Part shown: piece after piece, positions 1-8,539 of the stretch
Layout: every line of letters begins with the position of its first letter
Position numbering within the stretch: position 1 is the first letter of the stretch
Source of the DNA: Bacteroidales bacterium
Lineage (GTDB): Bacteria > Bacteroidota > Bacteroidia > Bacteroidales > P3
DNA: 64,000 nt
Direction: 5' to 3'
Assembly: GCA_017480245.1 (NCBI GenBank)
Contig: JAFVBA010000012.1
Span: 1-64,000 of the forward strand
Notes under the pieces: model-generated
What the model was told of the DNA's origin: nothing
What the model saw: the letters and a program-made list of their open reading frames with translations, nothing else
Databases searched by the model: none
Program-made: the position numbers and the translations under genes

Positions 1-192
1 AAACGGTTTTCTGTCCTTATCATATATAACAATGTCATAACGTTTGCGTAATTGGCCGACATCAATCTGTGCCTCCAAAGAAAAACGCGTCAAAGGATAA
101 TGAAACTCATCATTCAATAAAAAAACGGTATGTTGCCTTACTTCTTCTTCAGGAGTGCTGGCAACATACTTGCGTCTTATTCTACAATATAT
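1..192 (-). CDS. HsdR N-terminal-like (type I restriction R subunit N-terminus domain) protein, partial
   Basis: The minus strand is open from about 267 down to the window edge. Its translation from about 192 contains IRRKYVASTPEEEVRQ followed by a segment reading KRYDIVIYDKDRKPF. That pattern is typical of the small Bacteroidota proteins with the HsdR_N_2 domain (related to the N-terminus of type I restriction enzyme R subunits), where xIRxKxVxxTPEExVRQ precedes a restriction-endonuclease-like core. The body of the gene lies beyond base 1. No in-frame ATG, GTG or TTG exists between the upstream stop near 268-270 and the conserved block; only ATT and ATA codons are present. The start is therefore unidentified, and the 5' end may be damaged. 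These proteins are often stand-alone, and no restriction-modification partner is visible. Confidence 0.6.
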   Translation of the reverse strand, partial: MYCRIRRKYVASTPEEEVRQHTVFLLNDEFHYPLTRFSLEAQIDVGQLRKRYDIVIYDKDRKPF

Positions 193-234
193 TTGAAATT
201 TTGAAAGTATTTTGTGAATAAATACAAAATAAAA

Positions 235-265
235 TTTGCAATAAGTAATAAAATTCGTAATTTTG
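235..265 (+). promoter_or_regulatory. Bacteroidota-type promoter of thiH
   Basis: TTTG at 235-238 and TAATTTTG at 258-265 are separated by exactly 19 bases. This matches the phylum's -33/-7 consensus. It lies 32 bases upstream of the thiH start codon. Confidence 0.75.
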
Positions 266-297
266 CATTATGATATTATAAAACTATAATTGCAACT

Positions 298-1407
298 ATG
301 GAATTTTACGATACTATAAAAGATTTGATTTGGGAAGAGGTTACAAAGAGCGTTTATGATAAGACTGACGCAGATGTCCGCAAGGCATTGGGAAAAGAAA
401 ACCTCACAATAGAAGATTTTAAAGCGCTTATCTCACCTGCAGCCGAGAAATATTTGGAACAAATGGCTGTGATGTCAAGACGTATCACTCAAAAGCGATT
501 CGGAAAGGTTATGCAGTTCTATATTCCGATGTATCTCTCAAATGAGTGCAGTAATCATTGTATTTATTGCGGTTTTAATCATAATAACGACATCGCAAGG
601 AAGACTTTGACAGACGAGGAGATACTTGAGGAAATCAAGGTTATAAAATCCATGGGTTATGACAATGTTCTGTTGCTTACGGGGGAGTTTCCGCGTTTGG
701 TAGGGGCGGATTATATTGAGCATGCCATAAAACTTTGCCGTCAATACTTTTCTGCAATCAACCTTGAGGTATATCCGATGAAGACGGAGGAATACAAGCG
801 TATGGCGGACGCAGGTTGCAATTCTGTTTATATTTATCAAGAGACTTATAACGAAAAACGCTACAAAGTTTATCACCCTAAAGGAATGAAAAGCAATTAT
901 TATCACCGTCTTTCCACACCTGAACGTATTGCACAGGCTGGAATGCACCGTGTTGGTATGGGTGCGTTGATCGGATTGGAAGATTGGCGTACGGAAATGG
1001 TATATTTGGCTATGCACTTAAGATTTATGACCAAGAACTATTGGCAAACGAAATACAGTTTGTCATTTCCGCGTATGCGTCCCGCAGCAGGAGGCTACCA
1101 ACCTAATTTCTTGATGAGTGAAAAGCAGTTTGCACAGGCTTTGTGGGCATTCCGTATCTTTGATAACGATATTGAGATAAGTATGTCCACAAGAGAAACG
1201 CGTAACATGCGCGACCACTTCGTTACCTTGGGAGTTACATCCATTAGTGCAGGCTCTCACACTGACCCAGGAGGATATGCACACCCTGATACCGAATTAG
1301 AGCAGTTCCATATCAATGATGACAGAGATGTTAAGGCAATGGAAGAAATGGTAAGGGAACAAGGTTATGACGTTATCTACAAAGATTGGGACAGAGGGTT
1401 GAATTAG
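298..1407 (+). CDS. thiH: 2-iminoacetate synthase ThiH
   Basis: This is a radical S-adenosylmethionine enzyme that cleaves tyrosine to 2-iminoacetate (dehydroglycine) and p-cresol for the thiazole half of thiamine. The 369 residues match the usual ThiH length. The radical SAM iron-sulfur motif CxxxCxxC is Cys84, Cys88 and Cys91 (NECSNHCIYCGF), followed by a GEFPR segment and a C-terminal BATS-like region. The ATG at 298 is preceded by a consensus promoter. Other thi genes are absent nearby, so thiH is transcribed alone here; in many relatives it sits in a thiCGEH operon. The related lyase HydG is an alternative, but HydG is longer and carries a C-terminal cysteine motif that is absent here. 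Confidence 0.92.
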   Translation: MEFYDTIKDLIWEEVTKSVYDKTDADVRKALGKENLTIEDFKALISPAAEKYLEQMAVMSRRITQKRFGKVMQFYIPMYLSNECSNHCIYCGFNHNNDIARKTLTDEEILEEIKVIKSMGYDNVLLLTGEFPRLVGADYIEHAIKLCRQYFSAINLEVYPMKTEEYKRMADAGCNSVYIYQETYNEKRYKVYHPKGMKSNYYHRLSTPERIAQAGMHRVGMGALIGLEDWRTEMVYLAMHLRFMTKNYWQTKYSLSFPRMRPAAGGYQPNFLMSEKQFAQALWAFRIFDNDIEISMSTRETRNMRDHFVTLGVTSISAGSHTDPGGYAHPDTELEQFHINDDRDVKAMEEMVREQGYDVIYKDWDRGLN

Positions 1408-1426
1408 GAAGAAATGAAGTTATTTG

Positions 1427-1434
1427 TATTTTTG
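1427..1434 (+). promoter_or_regulatory. -7 element upstream of the VOC gene
   Basis: TATTTTTG fits the TAnnTTTG -7 consensus and lies 38 bases upstream of the ATG at 1472. No good TTTG at the right spacing is visible, so the promoter is tentative. Confidence 0.4.
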
Positions 1435-1471
1435 CAAATGATAAATAATCTTAATCTCATATGAAAACACT

Positions 1472-1837
1472 ATGAAATTGCGGGGATTTCTTATAACGGT
1501 GAGTGATATTGATAAAGCAAAACAGTTTTATCAAGATTTGTTCGGGCTAAAGATTTTGGCAGATTACGATGGCAATGTCGTAATGTCTGAAGGCTTGTTT
1601 TTACAAGATAAAAAGATTTGGCAGAAATTTATAAACAAAGAGATAATATCTGAAAGTAATTCCAGTGAATTGTATTTTGAACAAACGGATTTGGCAAGTT
1701 TTATTCATAAATTGGAAAATCTTTATCCGCAAATCAAATATGTAAATAAACTAATGACACATTCATGGGGACAACAGGTAATACGTTTTTATGATTTGGA
1801 CGGAAATCTAATTGAAGTCGGAACTCCGATGTTATAA
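1472..1837 (+). CDS. VOC-superfamily (glyoxalase/bleomycin-resistance fold) protein
   Basis: A 121-residue single-domain protein. The opening (VSDIDKAKQFYQDLFGLKIL) and the ending (RFYDLDGNLIEVG) are the two beta-alpha-beta-beta-beta halves typical of the vicinal oxygen chelate fold. The C-terminal Glu in LIEVG is the usual metal ligand. The usual N-terminal metal ligand position is not an obvious His here, so the protein may bind rather than transform its ligand. Members range from lactoylglutathione lyases to antibiotic-binding proteins; the substrate cannot be read from the sequence. It stands 64 bases after thiH with its own possible -7 element, so a link to thiamine is not implied. Confidence 0.75.
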   Translation: MKLRGFLITVSDIDKAKQFYQDLFGLKILADYDGNVVMSEGLFLQDKKIWQKFINKEIISESNSSELYFEQTDLASFIHKLENLYPQIKYVNKLMTHSWGQQVIRFYDLDGNLIEVGTPML

Positions 1838-1891
1838 TTTCCTCTTTGCAATCAAATTCTTTCGATTCGCCTAAACAAAATCTCAGTTCTA

Positions 1892-3700
1892 TTAACCGAT
1901 TTGCTGCATTAAATAAAGGTTATGGTATATTCCTTTTTTGTTGTATAGTTCCGTGTGAGTGCCTTGCTCTTTTATCCCGCCGTCTTGCAAAACAATTATC
2001 TTGTCAGCATTAACTACCGTACTCAAACGGTGTGCGATTATTATGGTAGTGCGGTTCTTGGAAATATTATCCAATGCCGACTGAACCTTCCGTTCACTTT
2101 CGGTGTCAAGAGCCGATGTCGCTTCGTCCAAAATAAGAATAGGCGAATTTTTAAGCACAGCCCTTGCAATAGATATTCGTTGCTTTTGTCCGCCGCTTAG
2201 CATCTCGCCCTTGTCACCTATATTGGTTTCAAAACCTTGCGGTAAGGATTCTATAAATTCAGTTGCGTTTGCAGTCATTGCGGCATTTTTTATTTCCTCT
2301 TGCGAATAGTTGCCGCCGAAAGCAATATTGTTTGTAACCGTATCATTAAACAATACCGTTTCTTGAGTAACTACGGCAATATTTTTGCGTATCTCTTCGC
2401 CTTTAAGGTCATTTATTGAAACGTCATCAAATAATATATCGCCTTGATTGGGTTTTAATTGGTAGAATTTCTCTATCAAATCGGTCATTGTAGTTTTGCC
2501 GCTTCCCGATGCACCAACTATTGCGGTGGTTTTGCCTTTCTCAAATGTGAAATTGATATTCTTCAAAACCTCTTGCCCGTCCGTATAAGCGAAATTAACA
2601 TTTTTGAACGTTATTCCGCTTTTCAATTCAAGGAAAGGCTTTGATATTTTGGGGTCTTCAATAATGTTTTTGCTGTCTGTTATTTCCGTTATTCTGTTAA
2701 GCGCAGCCGTTCCTTTCTTAAGGTTATAATAGGCAGTGGATGCGTCTTTGGCAGGTTTGATAATAAGGATAAACAAAATCAAATAAACAATAAACATTGT
2801 ACTGCTCAATCCCGTTCCTGCAACAACCTTATACGACCCGATAAGAAGCAAAACTGCAACGACAATTGAAGAAAAAACTTCACTTTGAGGCGATGCCAAA
2901 TCAACGCGGCGATAAACACTCGTTCTTAGTTTTGAATATTCTTTATTGACTTTATCAAACCTTCCGTTCATAAACCCGATTGCCGAAAGGGCTTTAACAA
3001 TCCGTATTCCGCCGAGAGTTTCCTCAATATTAGCAATCAATCTTGCATTGACGTCCTGCATTTTCCTTGCCGAGCGGCGTAACTTGCGCGAAAGCATTGA
3101 CGTTAATGCAACAACCAAAGGGAATAACAGCAAAGCAATAAGCGTCAATAGGGCATCAATATAAAATAACATTGCCAAATACAGCAATACCACAACTGCG
3201 GAATTGATTAAGGTTTGAATGGATTTAAGTATCGTTTCTTCAAACTCCACAATGTCGGAAGAGAACCGCGAAAGCAAATCCCCCTTTTTGTATTTCACCA
3301 TAAAAGATAGGTCTTGCGTTGAGAATTTTTCAAACAATGACGTCCTTATATCGCGGATAATATAATTGCGTGTGCGTCCTATCTGATATTGACTTAACCA
3401 CGTAAAAACATCTTTAAGAAAATATATAAGAACAAGAACTATGGTAAAATACACAAGTGCTTTCTTTTTGCCGAATTCAAGAAAGAAATTATAAACATTG
3501 CTTAATAATTTATCCAAATCGGAAGACGAAGCGGTTATTTCGCTGCTTGTCCCGAAAAGGACTTGTAAGAAATTATTTAATGACAATATTGAACTGACGG
3601 AAAATACACTCATCAAAATAACGAGCAGTAAATACAAAACATATTGTGATTTGTATTTACCCGCCGTGTGTTTAATAAAGTCTTTCTCCGTCTTTGTCAT
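1892..3700 (-). CDS. ABC transporter, fused membrane domain and ATPase (MsbA-like exporter)
   Basis: A 602-residue half-transporter. The N-terminal half holds six predicted membrane helices. The C-terminal half is a nucleotide-binding domain with Walker A GASGSGKTT, the signature LSGGQKQR, Walker B ILILDEATSALD and the H-loop IIAHRLST. This architecture exports lipids, peptides or drugs as a homodimer in the inner membrane. Bacteroidota genomes usually have an MsbA-like member near this type, but lipid A flippase function is inferred from family only. It is encoded alone, convergent with the VOC gene. A palindromic repeat sits in its upstream gap. Confidence 0.85.
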   Translation of the reverse strand: MTKTEKDFIKHTAGKYKSQYVLYLLLVILMSVFSVSSILSLNNFLQVLFGTSSEITASSSDLDKLLSNVYNFFLEFGKKKALVYFTIVLVLIYFLKDVFTWLSQYQIGRTRNYIIRDIRTSLFEKFSTQDLSFMVKYKKGDLLSRFSSDIVEFEETILKSIQTLINSAVVVLLYLAMLFYIDALLTLIALLLFPLVVALTSMLSRKLRRSARKMQDVNARLIANIEETLGGIRIVKALSAIGFMNGRFDKVNKEYSKLRTSVYRRVDLASPQSEVFSSIVVAVLLLIGSYKVVAGTGLSSTMFIVYLILFILIIKPAKDASTAYYNLKKGTAALNRITEITDSKNIIEDPKISKPFLELKSGITFKNVNFAYTDGQEVLKNINFTFEKGKTTAIVGASGSGKTTMTDLIEKFYQLKPNQGDILFDDVSINDLKGEEIRKNIAVVTQETVLFNDTVTNNIAFGGNYSQEEIKNAAMTANATEFIESLPQGFETNIGDKGEMLSGGQKQRISIARAVLKNSPILILDEATSALDTESERKVQSALDNISKNRTTIIIAHRLSTVVNADKIIVLQDGGIKEQGTHTELYNKKGIYHNLYLMQQIG

Positions 3701-3720
3701 TTTAGTTTTTGATTAGGTAA

Positions 3721-3804
3721 AAATAAAGTGGCACTTCGCTAAATTCTTTCTTGAAATTAGTAAAATAATTTCAGAAAAGAATTTAACGAAACGGCACCTT
3801 ATTT
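3721..3804. repeat. AATAAAGTG-ended palindromic repeat, copy 1
   Basis: This imperfect inverted repeat has outer ends AAATAAAGTG and CACCTTATTT. Its core of AAATTCTTTCTTGAAA and TTTCAGAAAAGAATTT halves is shared with the copies at 25513, 30142 and 60786. It lies between the ABC exporter and purB genes. Confidence 0.75.
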
Positions 3805-3807
3805 AAA

Positions 3808-5157
3808 TTATTCATTTTCAGGATATATTCCTATGTAGTTTTGAGGAGTTATTTTGCGCATTCTATCTTTGATTTCCTCGCTTACGTCCAATGTTTCAAT
3901 AAATTCTTTTATTGAATCCTTAGTTATATGGGCGTTTGTGCGTGTTAAAGCTTTCAAAGTTTCGTATGCGTTAGGGTAATCTATACTTCTCAAGATTGTT
4001 TGCAAGGCTTCGGCTACTACTGCCCAGTTATTTTCCAAATCTTCATTGACTTTGTCGGCGTTAAGTATCAATTTGCCGATACCTTTCTTAATAGAAGCCA
4101 ACGCAATCATAATATGAGCAATAGGAACTCCTATGTTACGACTTACAGTTGAGTCGGTAAGGTCGCGTTGCATACGGGAAATAGGTAGTTTCATAGAAAG
4201 GTGGGTAAGAATTGCGTTTGCCATACCGAGATTTCCCTCTGCATTTTCAAAATCAATAGGATTAACTTTGTGAGGCATAGCGGAAGAACCTACTTCTCCC
4301 TCTTTAATCTTTTGTTTGAAGTATTCCATGGAAATATACATCCAAATATCACGGCAAAAGTCAATAAGAATGGTATTAATACGCCTCAAATTGTCAAAAT
4401 ATGCCGCCATATTGTCGTAATTTTCTATCTGGGTGGTATAAAGTGAGCGTTCCAAACCCAAAGATGCCACAAACTCATCGCCGAATTTAATCCAATCATA
4501 CTGAGGAAAGGCAACGTTGTGAGCATTATAGTTTCCAGTTGCGCCACCGAACTTAGCGTTGAAAGGAATCATAGCAAAATAAGCCAATTGTTGTTCCAAA
4601 CGGTAAGCAAACACCTTAAACTCTTTACCAAGTGAAGTAGGAGATGCAGGTTGTCCGTGAGTATGGGCAAGCATCGGGATTTGTTTCCATTCTTCTGCCC
4701 TTCCGTTAATCAAATCAATGATTTCATTTAACAGAGGAAGCAATACGTCTTCGTTGCAATCCTTAATACTCAACGGAACAGAAGTATTATTTATATCCTG
4801 TGAAGTCAATCCGAAATGAATATACTCTTTATGGGCGGAAAGTCCCATCTTGTCAAACTGTTCTTTGATAAAATATTCAACAGCTTTAACATCGTGGTTG
4901 GTAATCTTCTCAATGTCTTTGATTCTTTTGGCATCGTCCAAAGAAAAATTGCAGTAAATATCGCGTAATTTCTCAAAATTGTTTTTATCAAAGTCTTTCA
5001 AAGCGTCTAACGGAATATTGCAAAGAGCAATAAAGTATTCTATTTCCACTTTTACGCGGTAATTTATCAAAGCACGCTCGGAAAAATAGTTTTCCAACAC
5101 CTCAACTTTATTTCTGTACCTTCCGTCAATCGGAGATATTGCATTCAAGATTTCCAT
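3808..5157 (-). CDS. purB: Adenylosuccinate lyase
   Basis: PurB catalyses two fumarate-releasing steps in purine synthesis: SAICAR to AICAR, and adenylosuccinate to AMP. The fumarase/aspartase superfamily signature SSAMPHKVNPIDFEN is present around residue 285. The substrate-binding segment HFGLTSQDINNTS and the catalytic-histidine region AHTHGQPASPT are both in order. At 449 residues it is the normal length of the E. coli-like PurB subgroup. It is a housekeeping cytosolic homotetramer. The gene is followed only 3 bases later by palindromic repeat copy 1, which may also act as its terminator. Confidence 0.95.
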   Translation of the reverse strand: MEILNAISPIDGRYRNKVEVLENYFSERALINYRVKVEIEYFIALCNIPLDALKDFDKNNFEKLRDIYCNFSLDDAKRIKDIEKITNHDVKAVEYFIKEQFDKMGLSAHKEYIHFGLTSQDINNTSVPLSIKDCNEDVLLPLLNEIIDLINGRAEEWKQIPMLAHTHGQPASPTSLGKEFKVFAYRLEQQLAYFAMIPFNAKFGGATGNYNAHNVAFPQYDWIKFGDEFVASLGLERSLYTTQIENYDNMAAYFDNLRRINTILIDFCRDIWMYISMEYFKQKIKEGEVGSSAMPHKVNPIDFENAEGNLGMANAILTHLSMKLPISRMQRDLTDSTVSRNIGVPIAHIMIALASIKKGIGKLILNADKVNEDLENNWAVVAEALQTILRSIDYPNAYETLKALTRTNAHITKDSIKEFIETLDVSEEIKDRMRKITPQNYIGIYPENE

Positions 5158-5250
5158 TGTTATTTTATTTTTATCTGTTTATATTCTGTTGTTTTAATGT
5201 GCCGTAATATTTTCAATATGTCAAATATTCGATATGAAAAATCAAATATT

Positions 5251-5982
5251 CTAAAACATACTGTTCATCAAACGGCCGGATTCTACCAAATCTATTAAAT
5301 ATTTATTAGAAAGCGCTTTTTTAAGTCCGTTTAAATGTTTTTGATGATGCAAATCGCTGCCTACTAAATCCACCAAATCATTTTTAATCAACTTTTGGGC
5401 AAACTTCTGTGTCGCTCTGTTGTAAAAACCTACTAATGAAAGAATGTTTATTTGGAAAAGCAGTCCGCTGTCATGTAAATATTCGACAGTATCTGGCTCA
5501 TCACGCAAATAAAGATAACGTTCTGGATGTGCAAGAATCAAATTATAACCAGCCGATTGCAAATCAAAAACCAAATCTTTTATATCCAATGGCATAGCTG
5601 TAAAAGGAAACTCTATCAATAGGTATTTACTTTTGCCGAAACTCTTTAATGTTCCCCTGCGAAGACATCTGAAAAAACTATCATCAATAGTATGTTCTGC
5701 GCCAACCTCTAATTTTATATCAACTCCTTTCTTCTGCAAAAAAGATTGCAATTCTTCCAATCTGGAATCAAATTGCCGTGTATCATTTTCAAAAGAACCT
5801 GAACGTACATGGGGAGTTATAACCAATTTTTTGTAACCCAATCCCGCCATTCCCCTTATTAAGTCCAATGATTCTTTAATATTAACAGCTCCGTCGTCAA
5901 TTCCAGGAATTAAATGCGAATGTATATCCGTATGCAACTCACTTAAATCCGCTAATCTCTTATTTCCGAATAACCATCCCAT
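5251..5982 (-). CDS. PHP-family tyrosine-protein phosphatase (CpsB/YwqE type)
   Basis: A 243-residue PHP-fold protein opening with TDIHSHLIPGIDDGA, the metal-binding motif of the CpsB/CapC/YwqE phosphatases. Further expected ligands follow: LVITPH, GAEH, ILAHPER and GSDLHHQKH. Members dephosphorylate the tyrosine kinases (Wzc/CpsD type) that control capsule and exopolysaccharide export. No such kinase is encoded nearby, so the partner must be elsewhere. The gene ends the rpe-cpsB pair, starting 9 bases after the rpe stop, which suggests co-transcription. Confidence 0.85.
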   Translation of the reverse strand: MGWLFGNKRLADLSELHTDIHSHLIPGIDDGAVNIKESLDLIRGMAGLGYKKLVITPHVRSGSFENDTRQFDSRLEELQSFLQKKGVDIKLEVGAEHTIDDSFFRCLRRGTLKSFGKSKYLLIEFPFTAMPLDIKDLVFDLQSAGYNLILAHPERYLYLRDEPDTVEYLHDSGLLFQINILSLVGFYNRATQKFAQKLIKNDLVDLVGSDLHHQKHLNGLKKALSNKYLIDLVESGRLMNSMF

Positions 5983-5991
5983 CGTTGTATA

Positions 5992-6636
5992 TCATTTTTT
6001 CAATTGTTTAATCGTTTCTTCCGGATTTTCGGACGCAAACACCGCACTTCCTGCTACCAACACGTCCGCTCCGACTTCGTAAAGCAAATGGGAATTTTGC
6101 GGATTCACTCCTCCGTCTATTTCTATCAAGGTTTGCAAACCTTTTTCCTCTATCATTTGCTTTAATGTATGTATCTTATTGTATGTATTCTCTATAAATT
6201 TCTGTCCTCCGAAACCAGGATTGACGCTCATCAGTAAAACCATATCGCAAAGCGGCAAAATATCCTGTAAAAGTATAACCGGAGTGTGAGGATTTAAGGC
6301 GACGGCTGGACGCATTCCCAAATCTTTGATTGCAGACAGGCTTCTGTGTAAATGTCTGCACGCTTCGTAATGAACACTTAAGATATCCGCTCCGCAATTC
6401 TTAAAATCTTGAAAATATCTGTCGGGGTCTTCAATCATAAGATGGACGTCAAGAGGTTGTTTTGCGTGCTTTTTGATATGTTTTATCACAGGCTGCCCGA
6501 AAGATATGTTCGGAACGAATTTTCCGTCCATAACATCAACATGAACCCAATCATTTTCGCTTTGATTAAGCATTTCTATTTCTTCTTTCAACCTGCCGAA
6601 ATCAGCACTTAACAACGAAGCGGCTACCATTCTCAT
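5992..6636 (-). CDS. rpe: Ribulose-phosphate 3-epimerase
   Basis: Rpe interconverts ribulose 5-phosphate and xylulose 5-phosphate in the pentose phosphate pathway. The 214-residue TIM barrel shows the family landmarks ASLLSADFGRL, HVDVMDGKFVPNISFG, VHLMIEDPDRY, MSVNPGFGGQKFI, EIDGGVN and VAGSAVF. Catalytic Asp residues are expected in VDVMDG and in IDGG. Length and motifs are standard. It lies directly upstream of the PHP phosphatase gene and has a gap of about 100 bases to the helicase gene. Confidence 0.95.
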   Translation of the reverse strand: MRMVAASLLSADFGRLKEEIEMLNQSENDWVHVDVMDGKFVPNISFGQPVIKHIKKHAKQPLDVHLMIEDPDRYFQDFKNCGADILSVHYEACRHLHRSLSAIKDLGMRPAVALNPHTPVILLQDILPLCDMVLLMSVNPGFGGQKFIENTYNKIHTLKQMIEEKGLQTLIEIDGGVNPQNSHLLYEVGADVLVAGSAVFASENPEETIKQLKK

Positions 6637-6743
6637 TTTACCGTAATATTTATTATTAACGTTTATAGTTCTTTATTTAAGGAATTGCAAAAATACAAAA
6701 AAATCTTATTCTTATGAAGATTCGCCGATTTTTTATTAGAATT

Positions 6744-8519
6744 TTAGCGTCTTTTCTTCTGTTTGGTTTCTTTCTTTTTAGTTTTCTTTACGCGTTCCTG
6801 CAAAAACAAATCCTTATAATCAACAAATATTTCTTTGCCTCTTATTCTTCTGCCGTTCAATGCGTCAATTACATCTTCGGCTCCATCATCTGACACTTCT
6901 ATATATGTATAATCATTATTTATATCTATCTTTCCGATTTCAATACGCTTTGACGGAGTGTATTCATTTATCATTCCTATCAACCTTTGCGGAACAATCT
7001 TATCCTTGTAGCCTACAGTTATACACAAAGTGGCAAAATGTTCTTTATTGAAATCTCTTTGACGAGAGGATTTTCCTTTAAGTTTTGCTCTTTGCTTATC
7101 TTCACGCCTTTGTTTTTCATTTTCTGCCGCTTCATCTACATTTAAATCGGGTGCATCCTTATAATATTTCAACAACTCCTCAAATTCCAACGAAACAAAG
7201 TGTTTTATCAAATCTTCCCTGCTGAGCCACGAAAGTTTCTTGGTTATTTCAGGAATAAATGCATCAATTTCATCGTTGGAAGTATCCACATTCTCCACAC
7301 GGTTGATAAGATTAAACAATTGTTTCTTGCAAACGTCTTTCGCAGTCGGGATTTGGGCTTGCTGAAATGACTTCTTAAGAATATTTTCCAACGCCTTGAT
7401 ACGTTTTTTCTGCTTAAGGTTAATTATAGCAATGGAAATACCTTGTTTATCCGCCCTGCCTGTTCGCCCACTACGATGAACGTACTGCTCCAATTCGTCA
7501 GGAAGTTCGTAATTGATGACATGAGTTAAATTATTTACGTCCAAACCGCGTGCAGCAACGTCAGTAGCAACTAAAAGTTGAATATTACGCAGACGGAATC
7601 TGCTCATAACATGGTCTCTTTGCGCTTGGGACAAATCACCGTGCAAACTGTCGGCATTATATCCGTCTTTGATAAGCATATCCGCCACTTCCTGCGTTTG
7701 AACTTTGGTACGACAAAAAACAATAGCGTAAATATCGGGATAATAGTCCGCAATACGTTTCAAAGCCAAGTATCTATCTTTTTGATGTACCAAATAATAA
7801 AAATGTTTTACGTTTTCCGAACCTTGATTTCTCTGTCCGATTTGTATTTTGACGGGATTGTCAATATAATTCTCCGCAATCTGCTCCACTTCCCTCGGCA
7901 TAGTGGCGGAAAACATATAGATATTTTTCTCTTGCGGCGTGCGGACGAAAATATTATCCAAATCCTCTTTAAAACCCATGTTAAGCATTTCGTCAGCCTC
8001 GTCCAAAACAAGATATTTCAACTCCCCGAGTTTTACTTTCTTCCTATCAAGCAAATCTATCAACCTACCGGGAGTTGCAACGATGATGTCAGCACCTTTT
8101 TTCAACTCTTTAATCTGCTGCTCTATCGAGGCGCCGCCATAAACGGGTACAATCTTAATTTGAGGTAAGTATTTAGCAAATTTTTTGCAGTCGTTGGCAA
8201 TCTGAATACACAATTCACGGGTCGGAGCAATGATTAAAGCCGAAGTCTGATGTAGTATTGAGGATGTAGTATGTAGCATATCTTTCTTATCATCAGTTTT
8301 ATATGCTACATTATCCGTACTACATGCTATATTATTTAGTATCGGCAGACCGAATGCGGCAGTTTTGCCTGTTCCAGTCTGAGCTAAAGCAACTAAATTT
8401 ATATCATTGTAAAGTATATGCGGAATTGCTTGCTCCTGTACGGGCATACAATTTACAAAACCTAAATCCTGCACTGCCTGTAATATATTCGGATGCAATC
8501 CTAACTCCTCAAATGTCAT
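6744..8519 (-). CDS. DEAD-box RNA helicase with a C-terminal DbpA-type RNA-binding domain
   Basis: A 591-residue ATP-dependent RNA helicase of the CsdA/CshA group, acting in ribosome assembly, RNA decay and cold adaptation. Motifs in order: Q motif (GFVNCMPVQEQAIP), I (AQTGTGKT), Ia (PTRELCIQ), II (DEAD), III (SAT) and VI (HRSGRTGR). A DbpA-like RNA-recognition domain spans roughly residues 490-575, and the tail is Lys/Arg-rich. One oddity: about 28 residues between motif I and motif Ia are encoded by a copy of a dispersed palindromic repeat (8249-8330) inserted in frame. The motifs on both sides are intact, so the enzyme may still work. deaD or cshA would be reasonable symbols, but orthology is not certain. 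Confidence 0.92.
   Translation of the reverse strand: MTFEELGLHPNILQAVQDLGFVNCMPVQEQAIPHILYNDINLVALAQTGTGKTAAFGLPILNNIACSTDNVAYKTDDKKDMLHTTSSILHQTSALIIAPTRELCIQIANDCKKFAKYLPQIKIVPVYGGASIEQQIKELKKGADIIVATPGRLIDLLDRKKVKLGELKYLVLDEADEMLNMGFKEDLDNIFVRTPQEKNIYMFSATMPREVEQIAENYIDNPVKIQIGQRNQGSENVKHFYYLVHQKDRYLALKRIADYYPDIYAIVFCRTKVQTQEVADMLIKDGYNADSLHGDLSQAQRDHVMSRFRLRNIQLLVATDVAARGLDVNNLTHVINYELPDELEQYVHRSGRTGRADKQGISIAIINLKQKKRIKALENILKKSFQQAQIPTAKDVCKKQLFNLINRVENVDTSNDEIDAFIPEITKKLSWLSREDLIKHFVSLEFEELLKYYKDAPDLNVDEAAENEKQRREDKQRAKLKGKSSRQRDFNKEHFATLCITVGYKDKIVPQRLIGMINEYTPSKRIEIGKIDINNDYTYIEVSDDGAEDVIDALNGRRIRGKEIFVDYKDLFLQERVKKTKKKETKQKKRR
8249..8330. repeat. ATGTAG-type palindromic repeat inside the helicase gene
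   Basis: This is an inverted repeat whose arms read ATGTAGTATGTAGCATAT and, opposite, ATATGCTACAT then CCGTACTACAT. The same ATGTAG/CTACAT units, order and spacing occur in intergenic copies at 22145-22210 and 45121-45220. It is read in frame as extra helicase residues. Confidence 0.75.
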
Positions 8520-8539
8520 CTTTCTTAAATTTTAATATT

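Noticed and set aside
298..1407. HydG instead of ThiH
   Set aside because: The C-terminal cysteine motif and greater length of HydG are missing, and no hydrogenase maturation genes are near.
3721..3804. Possible CRISPR array from repeated AT-rich units
   Set aside because: The repeats are dispersed inverted repeats without regular direct repeats and spacers; no cas gene is present.
7578..8168. Plus-strand ORF of 196 residues opposite the helicase
   Set aside because: It is antisense to a conserved helicase core; the composition is not protein-like and no motif was found.
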